From assembly GCA_002307035.1 (NCBI GenBank), contig DBTL01000020.1:1-30472 (forward strand): DNA of 30,472 nt. The letters run 5' to 3'. The stretch comes from Bacteroides sp. UBA1317. GTDB taxonomy: Bacteria > Bacteroidota > Bacteroidia > Bacteroidales > Bacteroidaceae. Both the position numbers and the translations under genes were made by a program. Positions 16,480 to 24,065 of this stretch are shown here, piece after piece (positions within the stretch are counted from its first letter, which is position 1; the number at the start of each line of letters is the position of its first letter). Under the pieces are notes generated by a model, which saw only the letters and a list, made by a program, of their open reading frames with translations, made no database searches and was not told the origin of the DNA.

Positions 16480-17955
16480 ATGTCATTTATTGCTGATAAG
16501 ATTGTTATGGATGGATTGACTTATGATGATGTCTTGTTAATTCCATCCTATTCTGAAGTTTTACCCCGCACTGTCGATCTTTCGACAAAGTTCTCACGAA
16601 ACATTGAGTTAAAAGTCCCATTTGTTACGGCCGCTATGGATACTGTTACCGAAGCTAAGATGGCTATTGCCATAGCACGCGAAGGAGGCATCGGAGTGAT
16701 CCATAAAAACATGTCCATCAAAGATCAAGCGAAGCAAGTTGCTATTGTGAAGCGTGCTGAAAATGGAATGATTTATGATCCGGTAACTATCAAACAAGGT
16801 TCTACTGTTTATGACGCTCTTGCTCTTATGGCAGAGTATAAAATTGGTGGCATCCCAGTGGTGGATGATGATCGCTTCTTGGTTGGTATTGTCACAAATA
16901 GAGACCTTCGTTTCGAGAGAGATATGGACAAGCATATTGACGAAGTAATGACGAAGGATAACTTGGTTACGACAAATCAGTCTACTGATCTTGAATCTGC
17001 TGCGCAAATTCTTCAACGATATAAAATAGAGAAACTTCCTGTTGTTGATAAAGAAGGCCGATTGATTGGTTTGGTTACTTATAAGGATATAACCAAAGCA
17101 AAAGACAAACCTATGGCTTGCAAAGATGCTAAAGGTCGATTGAGGGTTGCAGCAGGTGTTGGTGTTACTTCTGATACTTTTGAGCGTATGCAAGCATTGG
17201 TTGATGCAGGAGCTGACGCTATTGTTATTGATACGGCTCATGGACACTCAAAAGGTGTTGTTGATGTGCTGATTGAATCAAAAAAACGTTTTCCGAATAT
17301 TGATATTGTGGTAGGTAATATTGCAACTGGTGATGCTGCTAAGATGTTAGCTGAAGCGGGTGCTGATGGTGTGAAAGTGGGTATCGGGCCTGGATCGATT
17401 TGTACGACTCGTGTTGTTGCAGGAGTGGGAGTTCCTCAGCTTTCTGCCGTTTATGAAGTTGCTAAAGCGTTGAGAGGAACTGGCGTTCCTTTAATAGCTG
17501 ATGGCGGACTACGCTATTCTGGTGATGTAGTGAAAGCGCTTGCTGCCGGAGGATGCTCCGTGATGATAGGTTCTTTGGTTGCCGGAACAGAAGAAAGCCC
17601 AGGTGAAACCATTATATTTAATGGAAGAAAATTTAAGTCTTATAGGGGGATGGGATCGCTTGAAGCGATGGAGAATGGTTCTAAAGATCGTTACTTTCAA
17701 AGCGGAGAAACTGATGTAAAGAAGCTTGTTCCAGAAGGAATTGCTGCCCGAGTGCCCTATAAAGGCACCCTTTATGAGGTGATTTATCAGCTTACAGGTG
17801 GTTTGCGCGCTGGTATGGGATATTGTGGTGCGGCAAATATTGATAAACTTCATGAGGCAAAATTCACTCGTATCACCAATGCCGGTGTTATGGAGAGCCA
17901 CCCACATGATGTGACTATAACAAGTGAATCCCCTAATTATAGTCGTCCGGAGTAG
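16480..17955 (+). CDS. guaB: Inosine-5'-monophosphate dehydrogenase
   Basis: Catalyses NAD-dependent oxidation of IMP to XMP, the first committed step of GMP synthesis. The 491 residues form a TIM barrel split by a CBS-domain pair (about 97-205, with GGIPVVDDD and KLPVVDKEGRLIGLVTYKDI). The catalytic loop GIGPGSICTTR carries C308, the nucleophile that attacks IMP. The mobile flap has the catalytic Arg-Tyr pair in GSKDRYFQ, and MGSLEAM and DGGLRYSGDVVKALAAGG form the phosphate-binding part. Length is standard. Single gene with its own promoter and a strong terminator. No purine-type operator could be recognised. Confidence 0.97.
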   Translation: MSFIADKIVMDGLTYDDVLLIPSYSEVLPRTVDLSTKFSRNIELKVPFVTAAMDTVTEAKMAIAIAREGGIGVIHKNMSIKDQAKQVAIVKRAENGMIYDPVTIKQGSTVYDALALMAEYKIGGIPVVDDDRFLVGIVTNRDLRFERDMDKHIDEVMTKDNLVTTNQSTDLESAAQILQRYKIEKLPVVDKEGRLIGLVTYKDITKAKDKPMACKDAKGRLRVAAGVGVTSDTFERMQALVDAGADAIVIDTAHGHSKGVVDVLIESKKRFPNIDIVVGNIATGDAAKMLAEAGADGVKVGIGPGSICTTRVVAGVGVPQLSAVYEVAKALRGTGVPLIADGGLRYSGDVVKALAAGGCSVMIGSLVAGTEESPGETIIFNGRKFKSYRGMGSLEAMENGSKDRYFQSGETDVKKLVPEGIAARVPYKGTLYEVIYQLTGGLRAGMGYCGAANIDKLHEAKFTRITNAGVMESHPHDVTITSESPNYSRPE

Positions 17956-17977
17956 AGGTCACTTTAGATAACTTTTA

Positions 17978-18040
17978 AGGAAGGTGCAAATGCATAAAGT
18001 TTATAGATAACAAAACTTTGTGTTTTTGTGCCTTCTTTTT
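17978..18040 (+). terminator. guaB terminator
   Basis: The arm 17978-18002 (AGGAAGGTGCAAATGC...) pairs imperfectly with 18013-18037 (AAACTTTGTGTT...GCCTTCT), loop about 10 bases, running into five T (18036-18040). Confidence 0.75.
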
Positions 18041-18060
18041 ATTATTCGATTTTATTCTTT

Positions 18061-18068
18061 TATCTTTG
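18061..18068 (+). promoter_or_regulatory. -7 promoter box of the SurA/OstA/MutL gene run
   Basis: TATCTTTG matches TAnnTTTG, 42 bases before the ATG at 18111, directly after the guaB terminator. The -33 element is weak (TTTA at 19 bp). Confidence 0.5.
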
Positions 18069-18110
18069 TTTCTTTATCATTCCATTGCTCGTGTATAAAT
18101 AAACCATTGT

Positions 18111-19658
18111 ATGAAAATATTCTTTCTGTCGTTTCTGTTAAGTATCTTAAGCATATATGTCATGGGACAGCAAGATCCTGTATTGATGCGAATAAACAAT
18201 AGGGATATAACTCGTTCTGAATTTGAATATAGTTATAATAAAAACAGACGTTTTAATGAGGATGAGCATAAGAATATACGTGAATACGTAGCACTTTTTG
18301 TTGATTTTAAATTAAAAGTCGCAGCAGCTGAAGCTGCCAGAATCGACACGACTCGTGCTTTTCGAGATGAGCTAGCCGGTTACCGTCGCCAGTTGGCTAA
18401 ATCGTATCTTACTGATGAAATAGCTGAAGATGAATATGCGAATCGGGTATATGAAAAGATGAAGAAGAATTCTCGTACAGGGCAGGTTTTGGTTGCGCAG
18501 ATCTTTAAATATCTTCCTCAAAACGCCTCTGCCCAAGAGCTTAGAAGTGCGCAGTTTTTGATGGATTCTATTTACGATGTTTTGGTGAAAGACTCACTGT
18601 CAGATTTTGCCAAGTATGTTAATCAGTATTCCGATGAAAGGAAATCGTTTTGGGTAGGATGGTTGCAAATGCCTGAAGAATTTGAGAAAGTCGTTTTTTC
18701 TATGAGAAAAGATGAATTATCTAAACCTTTCTTTACCCCCAAAGGATTGCATATTGTTAAAGTACTAGAGACGAGAGATATTCCTCCCTTTAAAGAGGTT
18801 CGTGGTGAAATTATCAGACGTCTTACCCGTCAATATGGAGAAGATAAAGGCGCTGAGGCTTTGGTTGAAAAGCTGAAAATGGAATATCACTATATTTCAA
18901 AAGAAGAAAATATACAAGAACTATATACTCGTGGAAAAACGGATAAAGTTCTTTTCACTATCGATGGATGCGTTTATACAGGTGTTGATTTTGAGCGTTT
19001 TGCTGAAGGACATCCTCAGGAAATTAGAAAACAGTTGAGCCATTTTGTTACTAAATCCATGCTTGATTATGAAAATGAGCGTTTAGAGATGAAGTATCCC
19101 GATTTTCGGTATTTAATGCAGGAGTATAGGGATGGTATCTTACTGTTTGAGATTAGCAATCGGGAGATATGGGAACCAGCTTCTAATGATGAAGTAGGGT
19201 TAAGAGCTTTTTTTAAAACACATAAAGAAAACTACTTCTGGGAAAAGCCTCGCTATAAAGGCTTGGTGCTGCATTCCGTAAACAAGAAAATAGCTAAGAA
19301 AGCCAAGAAATTGGTAAGAAAATTACCATATGAACAGTGGTCTGATGTAATCTTAAAGACATTTAATAGAACGTCGGTTTCCGAAATAAAGTTGGAACAA
19401 GGCCTTTTTGTTGAGGGAAGTAATAAATATGTCGATAAAATTATTTTTAAAAAAGGAGATTTTGTACCTTTGGAGGCTTTTCCGTATACCACTGTTCTCG
19501 GAGAGAAGGTGAAAGGTCCGGATAGTTATAACGATGTTAGGGGACCTTTGGTCGTTGATTATCAAGAATACCTTGAATCATTATGGATGGAGCATTTGCA
19601 TGCGAAAAGTAAGGTTGAAATAAACCAAGAGGTTTTAAAAACAGTTAATAATCACTGA
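18111..19658 (+). CDS. Periplasmic parvulin-type peptidyl-prolyl isomerase family protein (PpiC/SurA-like)
   Basis: Exported folding factor of 515 residues. A signal peptide covers about 1-19 (ends YVMGQ). An N-terminal SurA-like helical region (25-120, with PVLMRINNRDITRSEFEYSY) is followed by a parvulin-like domain at about 127-222 containing GWLQMPEEFEKVVFSM and a PFFTPKGLHIVKVLE strand with H214. The first parvulin histidine, normally in a RHIL-type strand, is replaced (VAQIF at 128-132), so catalysis is uncertain and a chaperone role is likely. The C-terminal half (about 260-515) resembles a second SurA-like helical part without a recognisable isomerase core. First gene of a run that continues with a lipoprotein and SurA. 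Confidence 0.85.
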   Translation: MKIFFLSFLLSILSIYVMGQQDPVLMRINNRDITRSEFEYSYNKNRRFNEDEHKNIREYVALFVDFKLKVAAAEAARIDTTRAFRDELAGYRRQLAKSYLTDEIAEDEYANRVYEKMKKNSRTGQVLVAQIFKYLPQNASAQELRSAQFLMDSIYDVLVKDSLSDFAKYVNQYSDERKSFWVGWLQMPEEFEKVVFSMRKDELSKPFFTPKGLHIVKVLETRDIPPFKEVRGEIIRRLTRQYGEDKGAEALVEKLKMEYHYISKEENIQELYTRGKTDKVLFTIDGCVYTGVDFERFAEGHPQEIRKQLSHFVTKSMLDYENERLEMKYPDFRYLMQEYRDGILLFEISNREIWEPASNDEVGLRAFFKTHKENYFWEKPRYKGLVLHSVNKKIAKKAKKLVRKLPYEQWSDVILKTFNRTSVSEIKLEQGLFVEGSNKYVDKIIFKKGDFVPLEAFPYTTVLGEKVKGPDSYNDVRGPLVVDYQEYLESLWMEHLHAKSKVEINQEVLKTVNNH

Positions 19659-19713
19659 AGCAAGCAATTATTACATTATCTTCGTATATTATATTAAGTA
19701 TAATTCAGTTATA

Positions 19714-20556
19714 ATGAAGATTGTTGTCTCTTTACTAATCTTTGTTTCTTCTTTCGGGTCATGCACGCGTAAGGACGATCATACAGGGAAGACGCCTTTA
19801 GTAGAGGTTGATGGGAACTTTTTATACAAAGAAGATTTGCATATGGCTATCCCTGCGGGTTTGTCCAAAGATGATAGCTTACTTTTTGCCAAGCATTATA
19901 TTCGTAACTGGGCGGAAGATGTTTTGTTGTACAGTAAAGCTAAGAGTAATATTCCGAAGAATAACGAGATTGATGAATTAGTAGAAAACTATAGAAAAAC
20001 CCTGATAATGCATACTTATCAGCAGGAACTTATCAATCAGAAATTAGTGGATGAGTTTTCGGAACAGGAGATGATTGATTACTATGAGAAAAATAGGAAT
20101 CTATTTATTCTGGAGCATTCGCTGATTAAAGGATTGTTTGTAAAGGTGCCATTGACAGCTCCCCAAGTAAATAGAGTACGTAAATGGTATAAGTTGGAAA
20201 CAAGTGAAGCCATAGATCATTTAGAGAAATATAGTCTGCAGAATGCTGTTAGTTACGACTATTTTTATGATAAATGGGTGCCGACATCTGATCTTTTGGA
20301 TAGGATGCCACTTAAGGTCTTGGATCCGGAGAGCTATTTGCGTTTCAATCGTCAGGTTGAATTGAAAGACACTGCGTATTATTATTTTCTGAATGTGAGT
20401 GACTATCGCAAATCAGGAGAACAGGAGCCTTATGAGCTTGCTAAGTTTGAAGTAAAAGATATGCTTGTAAATAAGAAACAGGTTGATTTCATGAAAAAGG
20501 TAAAGGACGATTTGTATCAACAAGCAATGAGTGATAAAAAAATTATAAATTATTAA
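19714..20556 (+). CDS. SurA-like periplasmic lipoprotein without an isomerase domain
   Basis: 280 residues with a lipoprotein-type signal ending at FGSC (C17). The mature start, PLVEVDGNFLYKEDLHMAI, is the strand-helix opening of SurA/PpiC N-terminal chaperone domains, and the helices to about residue 125 (ENYRKTLIMHTYQQELINQKL, EFSEQEMIDYYEKN) match that fold. No parvulin domain follows: the remaining 150 residues have no RHIL or GG-x-G motif. It lies 55 bases after the PpiC-like gene and 9 bases before surA. I infer a membrane-anchored holdase working with its two neighbours. Many annotators would call it hypothetical. Confidence 0.7.
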   Translation: MKIVVSLLIFVSSFGSCTRKDDHTGKTPLVEVDGNFLYKEDLHMAIPAGLSKDDSLLFAKHYIRNWAEDVLLYSKAKSNIPKNNEIDELVENYRKTLIMHTYQQELINQKLVDEFSEQEMIDYYEKNRNLFILEHSLIKGLFVKVPLTAPQVNRVRKWYKLETSEAIDHLEKYSLQNAVSYDYFYDKWVPTSDLLDRMPLKVLDPESYLRFNRQVELKDTAYYYFLNVSDYRKSGEQEPYELAKFEVKDMLVNKKQVDFMKKVKDDLYQQAMSDKKIINY

Positions 20557-20565
20557 ATACAAAGA

Positions 20566-21933
20566 ATGAAGAAGTTTGTGAACTTTCGGTTTGTTGTTTT
20601 ATTCGCCTTGATACTTGTTGCTGGTTCAACGGTATATGGACAAGACAATGTGATTGACGAGGTCGTCTGGGTTGTTGGTGATGAGGCAATTCTCAAATCC
20701 GACGTAGAAGAGGCACGGATGAATGCTCAGTATGAAGGACGGAAATTTGATGGAGATCCTTATTGCGTCATTCCTGAGGAACTAGCTACACAGAAACTCT
20801 TTTTACATCAGGCAATTCTTGATAGTATTGATGTTTCCGAATCCGAGGTAATTCAGCGTGTTGAGATGATGACCAATCAGTACATTCAGATGATGGGCTC
20901 AAAGGAAAAGATGGAAGAGTATTTTAATAAAACATCGACTCAAATACGTGAAACTATGCGGGAGAATGTGCGTGATGGTTTGACTGTGCAGAAGATGCAA
21001 CAGAAGCTTGTTGGTGAAATTAAAGTGATTCCTGCAGAAGTTCGACGTTATTTTAAAGACATTCCTCAAGACAGTATTCCTTATATACCCACTCAGGTAG
21101 AAGTACAGATCATTACTTTGCAACCTAAAATTCCAATAGATGAAATAGAGGATGTGAAAAGGAAGTTGCGTGAGTATACCGATCGCATAAATAAGGGTGA
21201 AATGGACTTTTCGACGTTAGCTTTACTTTATTCGGAAGATAAAGGATCGGCAATGCGTGGTGGTGAGATTGGATTTAAGGGCCGTGGAGAACTTGTTCCT
21301 GAATACGCAAATGTTGCTTTTAATCTTCAGGATACCAAGAAAGTCTCTAAGATAGTAGAGTCTGAATTTGGTTTTCATATTATCCAACTTATAGAAAAAC
21401 GTGGTGATCGTATTAATACTCGCCATATTTTGGTTAAGCCCAAAGTTTCTTATAAAGAGCTCTCTTCTGCTACACTAAAACTCGATTCAATAGCTGATGA
21501 TATACGTAAAAACAAATTTTCTTTCGATGAGGCTGCTTCAGTTATTTCGCAGGATAAAGATACTCGCAATAATCATGGTTTGATGCCTAATCCTAATACT
21601 AATACTTCTAAGTTTGAAATGCAGCAATTGCCGCAAGAAATAGCTAAAGTTGTAGATAAACTAAACGTAGGCGAAATATCTAAAGCATTCACCTTAGTGA
21701 ATGAAAAGGATGGAAAAGAAGTTTGTGCCATTGTGAAGTTGAAAACAAGAGTTAATGGGCATAAAGCGACAATTACCGATGACTACCAGAGCCTAAAGGA
21801 TATAGTTATAGAAAAGCGTAGAGAAGAAATGCTTCACAAATGGATTTTGGAGAAACAAAAGCATACTTATGTGAGGATTAACGATAATTGGAAAAATTGT
21901 TCTTTTAAGTATCCAGGTTGGATAAAAGATTGA
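20566..21933 (+). CDS. surA: SurA-type periplasmic chaperone/peptidyl-prolyl isomerase
   Basis: Periplasmic chaperone for outer-membrane proteins, 455 residues. Signal peptide about 1-25 (ends STVYGQ). The N-terminal SurA domain (28-165) begins NVIDEVVWVVGDEAILKSDVE, the usual SurA start. Two parvulin domains follow: the first at about 178-277 (DFSTLALLYSEDKGSAMRGGEIGFKGRGELVPEYANVAF-type core, H271) and the second at about 285-390 with the canonical RHILV (286-290) but a weak centre (DKDTRNNHGLMPNPNTNT). The C-terminus (about 400-455) would complete the chaperone core. It follows the lipoprotein gene by nine bases and precedes the OstA-like gene, tying protein folding to outer-membrane assembly. 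Confidence 0.9.
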   Translation: MKKFVNFRFVVLFALILVAGSTVYGQDNVIDEVVWVVGDEAILKSDVEEARMNAQYEGRKFDGDPYCVIPEELATQKLFLHQAILDSIDVSESEVIQRVEMMTNQYIQMMGSKEKMEEYFNKTSTQIRETMRENVRDGLTVQKMQQKLVGEIKVIPAEVRRYFKDIPQDSIPYIPTQVEVQIITLQPKIPIDEIEDVKRKLREYTDRINKGEMDFSTLALLYSEDKGSAMRGGEIGFKGRGELVPEYANVAFNLQDTKKVSKIVESEFGFHIIQLIEKRGDRINTRHILVKPKVSYKELSSATLKLDSIADDIRKNKFSFDEAASVISQDKDTRNNHGLMPNPNTNTSKFEMQQLPQEIAKVVDKLNVGEISKAFTLVNEKDGKEVCAIVKLKTRVNGHKATITDDYQSLKDIVIEKRREEMLHKWILEKQKHTYVRINDNWKNCSFKYPGWIKD

Positions 21934-21957
21934 TAATATATCTTTTGTATGCTGATA

Positions 21958-23673
21958 ATGAATAGAAAATATCATTTTCCTATCAGGCATAGATTTCTCC
22001 TTACGGGTTTTCTATGCCTGTTTGGCTTATGTCTCATAGCACAAGTGAAGCCTGTTAAAAAGAAGCAGGTTTCGGAAAAAAGTAAGGCGGAGGCGAACAG
22101 GGGTGCTGTTGGTGCAAAGAAAGATAAGAAACTAGAGAAGAAGAAAACGAGAGTTGATCTTCTGCATGCTGATGAGGCACAAGCAGATAAAATGTTACGA
22201 CCTGACGTGCAAGTACTTGTCGGCTCCGTAAAACTGCGTCATGATAGTATGTATATGTACTGCGATAGTGCCTTGATTTATGAGAAGACAAATTCAGTAG
22301 AGGCTTTTAGCAATGTCCGTATGGAGCAAGGTGATACTTTGTTTATCTATGGCGATTATCTTTTTTATGATGGAATGGCACAATTGGCTATGCTTCGTGA
22401 GAATGTAAAGATGATTAATCGAAAGACAACACTTACTACAGATAGTTTAAATTATGACCGTCTTTATAATTTAGGTTATTATTTTGAAGGAGGTATGCTT
22501 ACTGATGAAGAGAATGTGCTTACATCTGATTGGGGAGAATACAGCCCGGCTACTAAATTGGCTGTTTTCAATCATGAAGTAAAATTGGCTAACCCTCGTT
22601 TTACGTTAACTTCGGATACGCTTAAGTACAGTACTGATACAAAAATAGCAAAGATATTAGGCCCTTCAAATATTATTAATGAGAAAAATCACATTTATTC
22701 TGAACGAGGAATTTATAATACGGTAAAGGATCAGGCTGAATTATTGGATCGCTCTGTGTTGACTAATGAAGGTAAAAGACTAGTTGGTGATAGTTTGTTT
22801 TACGATCGAAAGGCTGGATACGGAGAGGCCTTTGATAATGTGATAATGAAGGATACCATAAATAAAAATATGCTGACTCGTGATTATTGTTTCTATGATG
22901 AATTGAAGTCAAATGCTTGGGCTACGAAGAAGGCTGTTGCTATTGATTATTCACAGGGAGATAGTCTTTTTATACATGCTGATACATTGAGGATGAATAC
23001 ATACTATTTGAATACTGATTCGATGTATCGCGAGATGAGGGCTTATCATAAAACACGTATATACCGTAGTGATGTGCAGGGTGTCTGTGATTCACTGGTT
23101 TTTTCGTCGAAGGATTCTTGTTTGACAATGTATCATGACCCCATTTTGTGGAATGAAAAGCAGCAGTTGTTAGGTGAAGAGATCAAGGTATACATGAATG
23201 ACAGTACTATTGATTGGGCTCATATCATAAATCAGGCCCTGACAGTCGAAATGAAAGACTCTCTTCATTATAATCAGGTGTCTGGTAAAGAAATGAAAGC
23301 TTATTTTCAAAAGGGGGAGATGCGTAAAATAGATGTAATAGGCAATGTTTTAGTGATCTTTTATCCTCAGGAAGAGGACAGTACGATGATTGGAATGAAC
23401 ACTTCGGAAACGAGCCTATTGAATCTTTATTTGGAAGAGCGTAAAATGGATAAAATGGTAATGAGCCCGAAATCGAACGGGACTCTTTATCCGATGGACC
23501 AAATTCCTGCTGATAAAATGAAGTTACCTACTTTTGTTTGGTTTGATTACATTAGACCACGAAATAAGCAAGACATCTTTGATTGGCGAGGCAAAAAAAC
23601 AGGGGAGACATTGCGTAAAACCAGTAGAAAACCTGTAACTTCGCCAAAGCGAGAATTATCTAAATCAAATTAA
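21958..23673 (+). CDS. OstA-like (LptA/LptD N-domain) periplasmic protein
   Basis: About 571 residues. The start MNRKYHFPIRHRFLLTG leads into a hydrophobic signal peptide; an ATG three codons earlier (21949) is also possible. After a Lys/Glu-rich linker (about 35-70) comes a long series of short beta repeats of the type DSLxYDxxxxxAxxxxNVxM (for example DSALIYEKTNSVEAFSNVRM and DSLFYDRKAGYGEAFDNVIM), which is the OstA/LptA beta-jelly-roll pattern. LptA and the LptD N-domain form the periplasmic bridge for lipopolysaccharide. The protein lacks the large C-terminal barrel of LptD, so it is a bridge-like or accessory protein rather than the translocon. It starts 24 bases after surA, and the next gene begins two bases after its stop. 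Confidence 0.85.
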   Translation: MNRKYHFPIRHRFLLTGFLCLFGLCLIAQVKPVKKKQVSEKSKAEANRGAVGAKKDKKLEKKKTRVDLLHADEAQADKMLRPDVQVLVGSVKLRHDSMYMYCDSALIYEKTNSVEAFSNVRMEQGDTLFIYGDYLFYDGMAQLAMLRENVKMINRKTTLTTDSLNYDRLYNLGYYFEGGMLTDEENVLTSDWGEYSPATKLAVFNHEVKLANPRFTLTSDTLKYSTDTKIAKILGPSNIINEKNHIYSERGIYNTVKDQAELLDRSVLTNEGKRLVGDSLFYDRKAGYGEAFDNVIMKDTINKNMLTRDYCFYDELKSNAWATKKAVAIDYSQGDSLFIHADTLRMNTYYLNTDSMYREMRAYHKTRIYRSDVQGVCDSLVFSSKDSCLTMYHDPILWNEKQQLLGEEIKVYMNDSTIDWAHIINQALTVEMKDSLHYNQVSGKEMKAYFQKGEMRKIDVIGNVLVIFYPQEEDSTMIGMNTSETSLLNLYLEERKMDKMVMSPKSNGTLYPMDQIPADKMKLPTFVWFDYIRPRNKQDIFDWRGKKTGETLRKTSRKPVTSPKRELSKSN

Positions 23674-23675
23674 GT

Positions 23676-23972
23676 ATGGGAATGTTCGGTGTCAGGAAGC
23701 CTCGTCGCTTCAATCATCAGTATATTTATGCTGATGAGCGGAAGGAAAAACTCAATAAAATGGAAGAGGATGCTAAACGAGAGCTGGGACTATTACCTAA
23801 AAAGGACTTTTCTCCTGAAGATATTAGAGGAAAGTTTATTGAAGGAACCACGCATCTTAAACGACGCAAAGAAAGTGAACGAAAACCGTTACATATCGGA
23901 GTTGTACTCATCGTAATTGCTTTGTTGCTTTATATTTGGCATTATCTTCAGTCCGGTAGCTGGGCACTCTGA
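23676..23972 (+). CDS. Small single-TM protein of unknown function
   Basis: 98 residues. A basic, soluble N-terminal part (FGVRKPRRFNHQYIYADERK; helix 20-38) is followed by one hydrophobic helix (about 72-90) near the C-terminus, so it should be a tail-anchored membrane protein with the N-terminus in the cytoplasm. It begins two bases after the OstA-like stop and is followed 93 bases later by mutL. I do not recognise a named family; the gene seems real because of the tight spacing and coding character. A role in envelope assembly is only suggested by position. Confidence 0.75.
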   Translation: MGMFGVRKPRRFNHQYIYADERKEKLNKMEEDAKRELGLLPKKDFSPEDIRGKFIEGTTHLKRRKESERKPLHIGVVLIVIALLLYIWHYLQSGSWAL

Positions 23973-24065
23973 TAGTTTGTGTGTAAATAGAGAAGTTTTT
24001 GGTTTATTTAATAGATCTTTTTGCCTCTTTTCTTTTGAAGGCGTATGGATTGAAATTCAGGTTTT

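Noticed and set aside
16609..17247. A 212-codon open frame on the minus strand inside guaB
   Set aside because: It lies opposite conserved IMP dehydrogenase sequence, has no recognisable domain and no promoter; a shadow frame.
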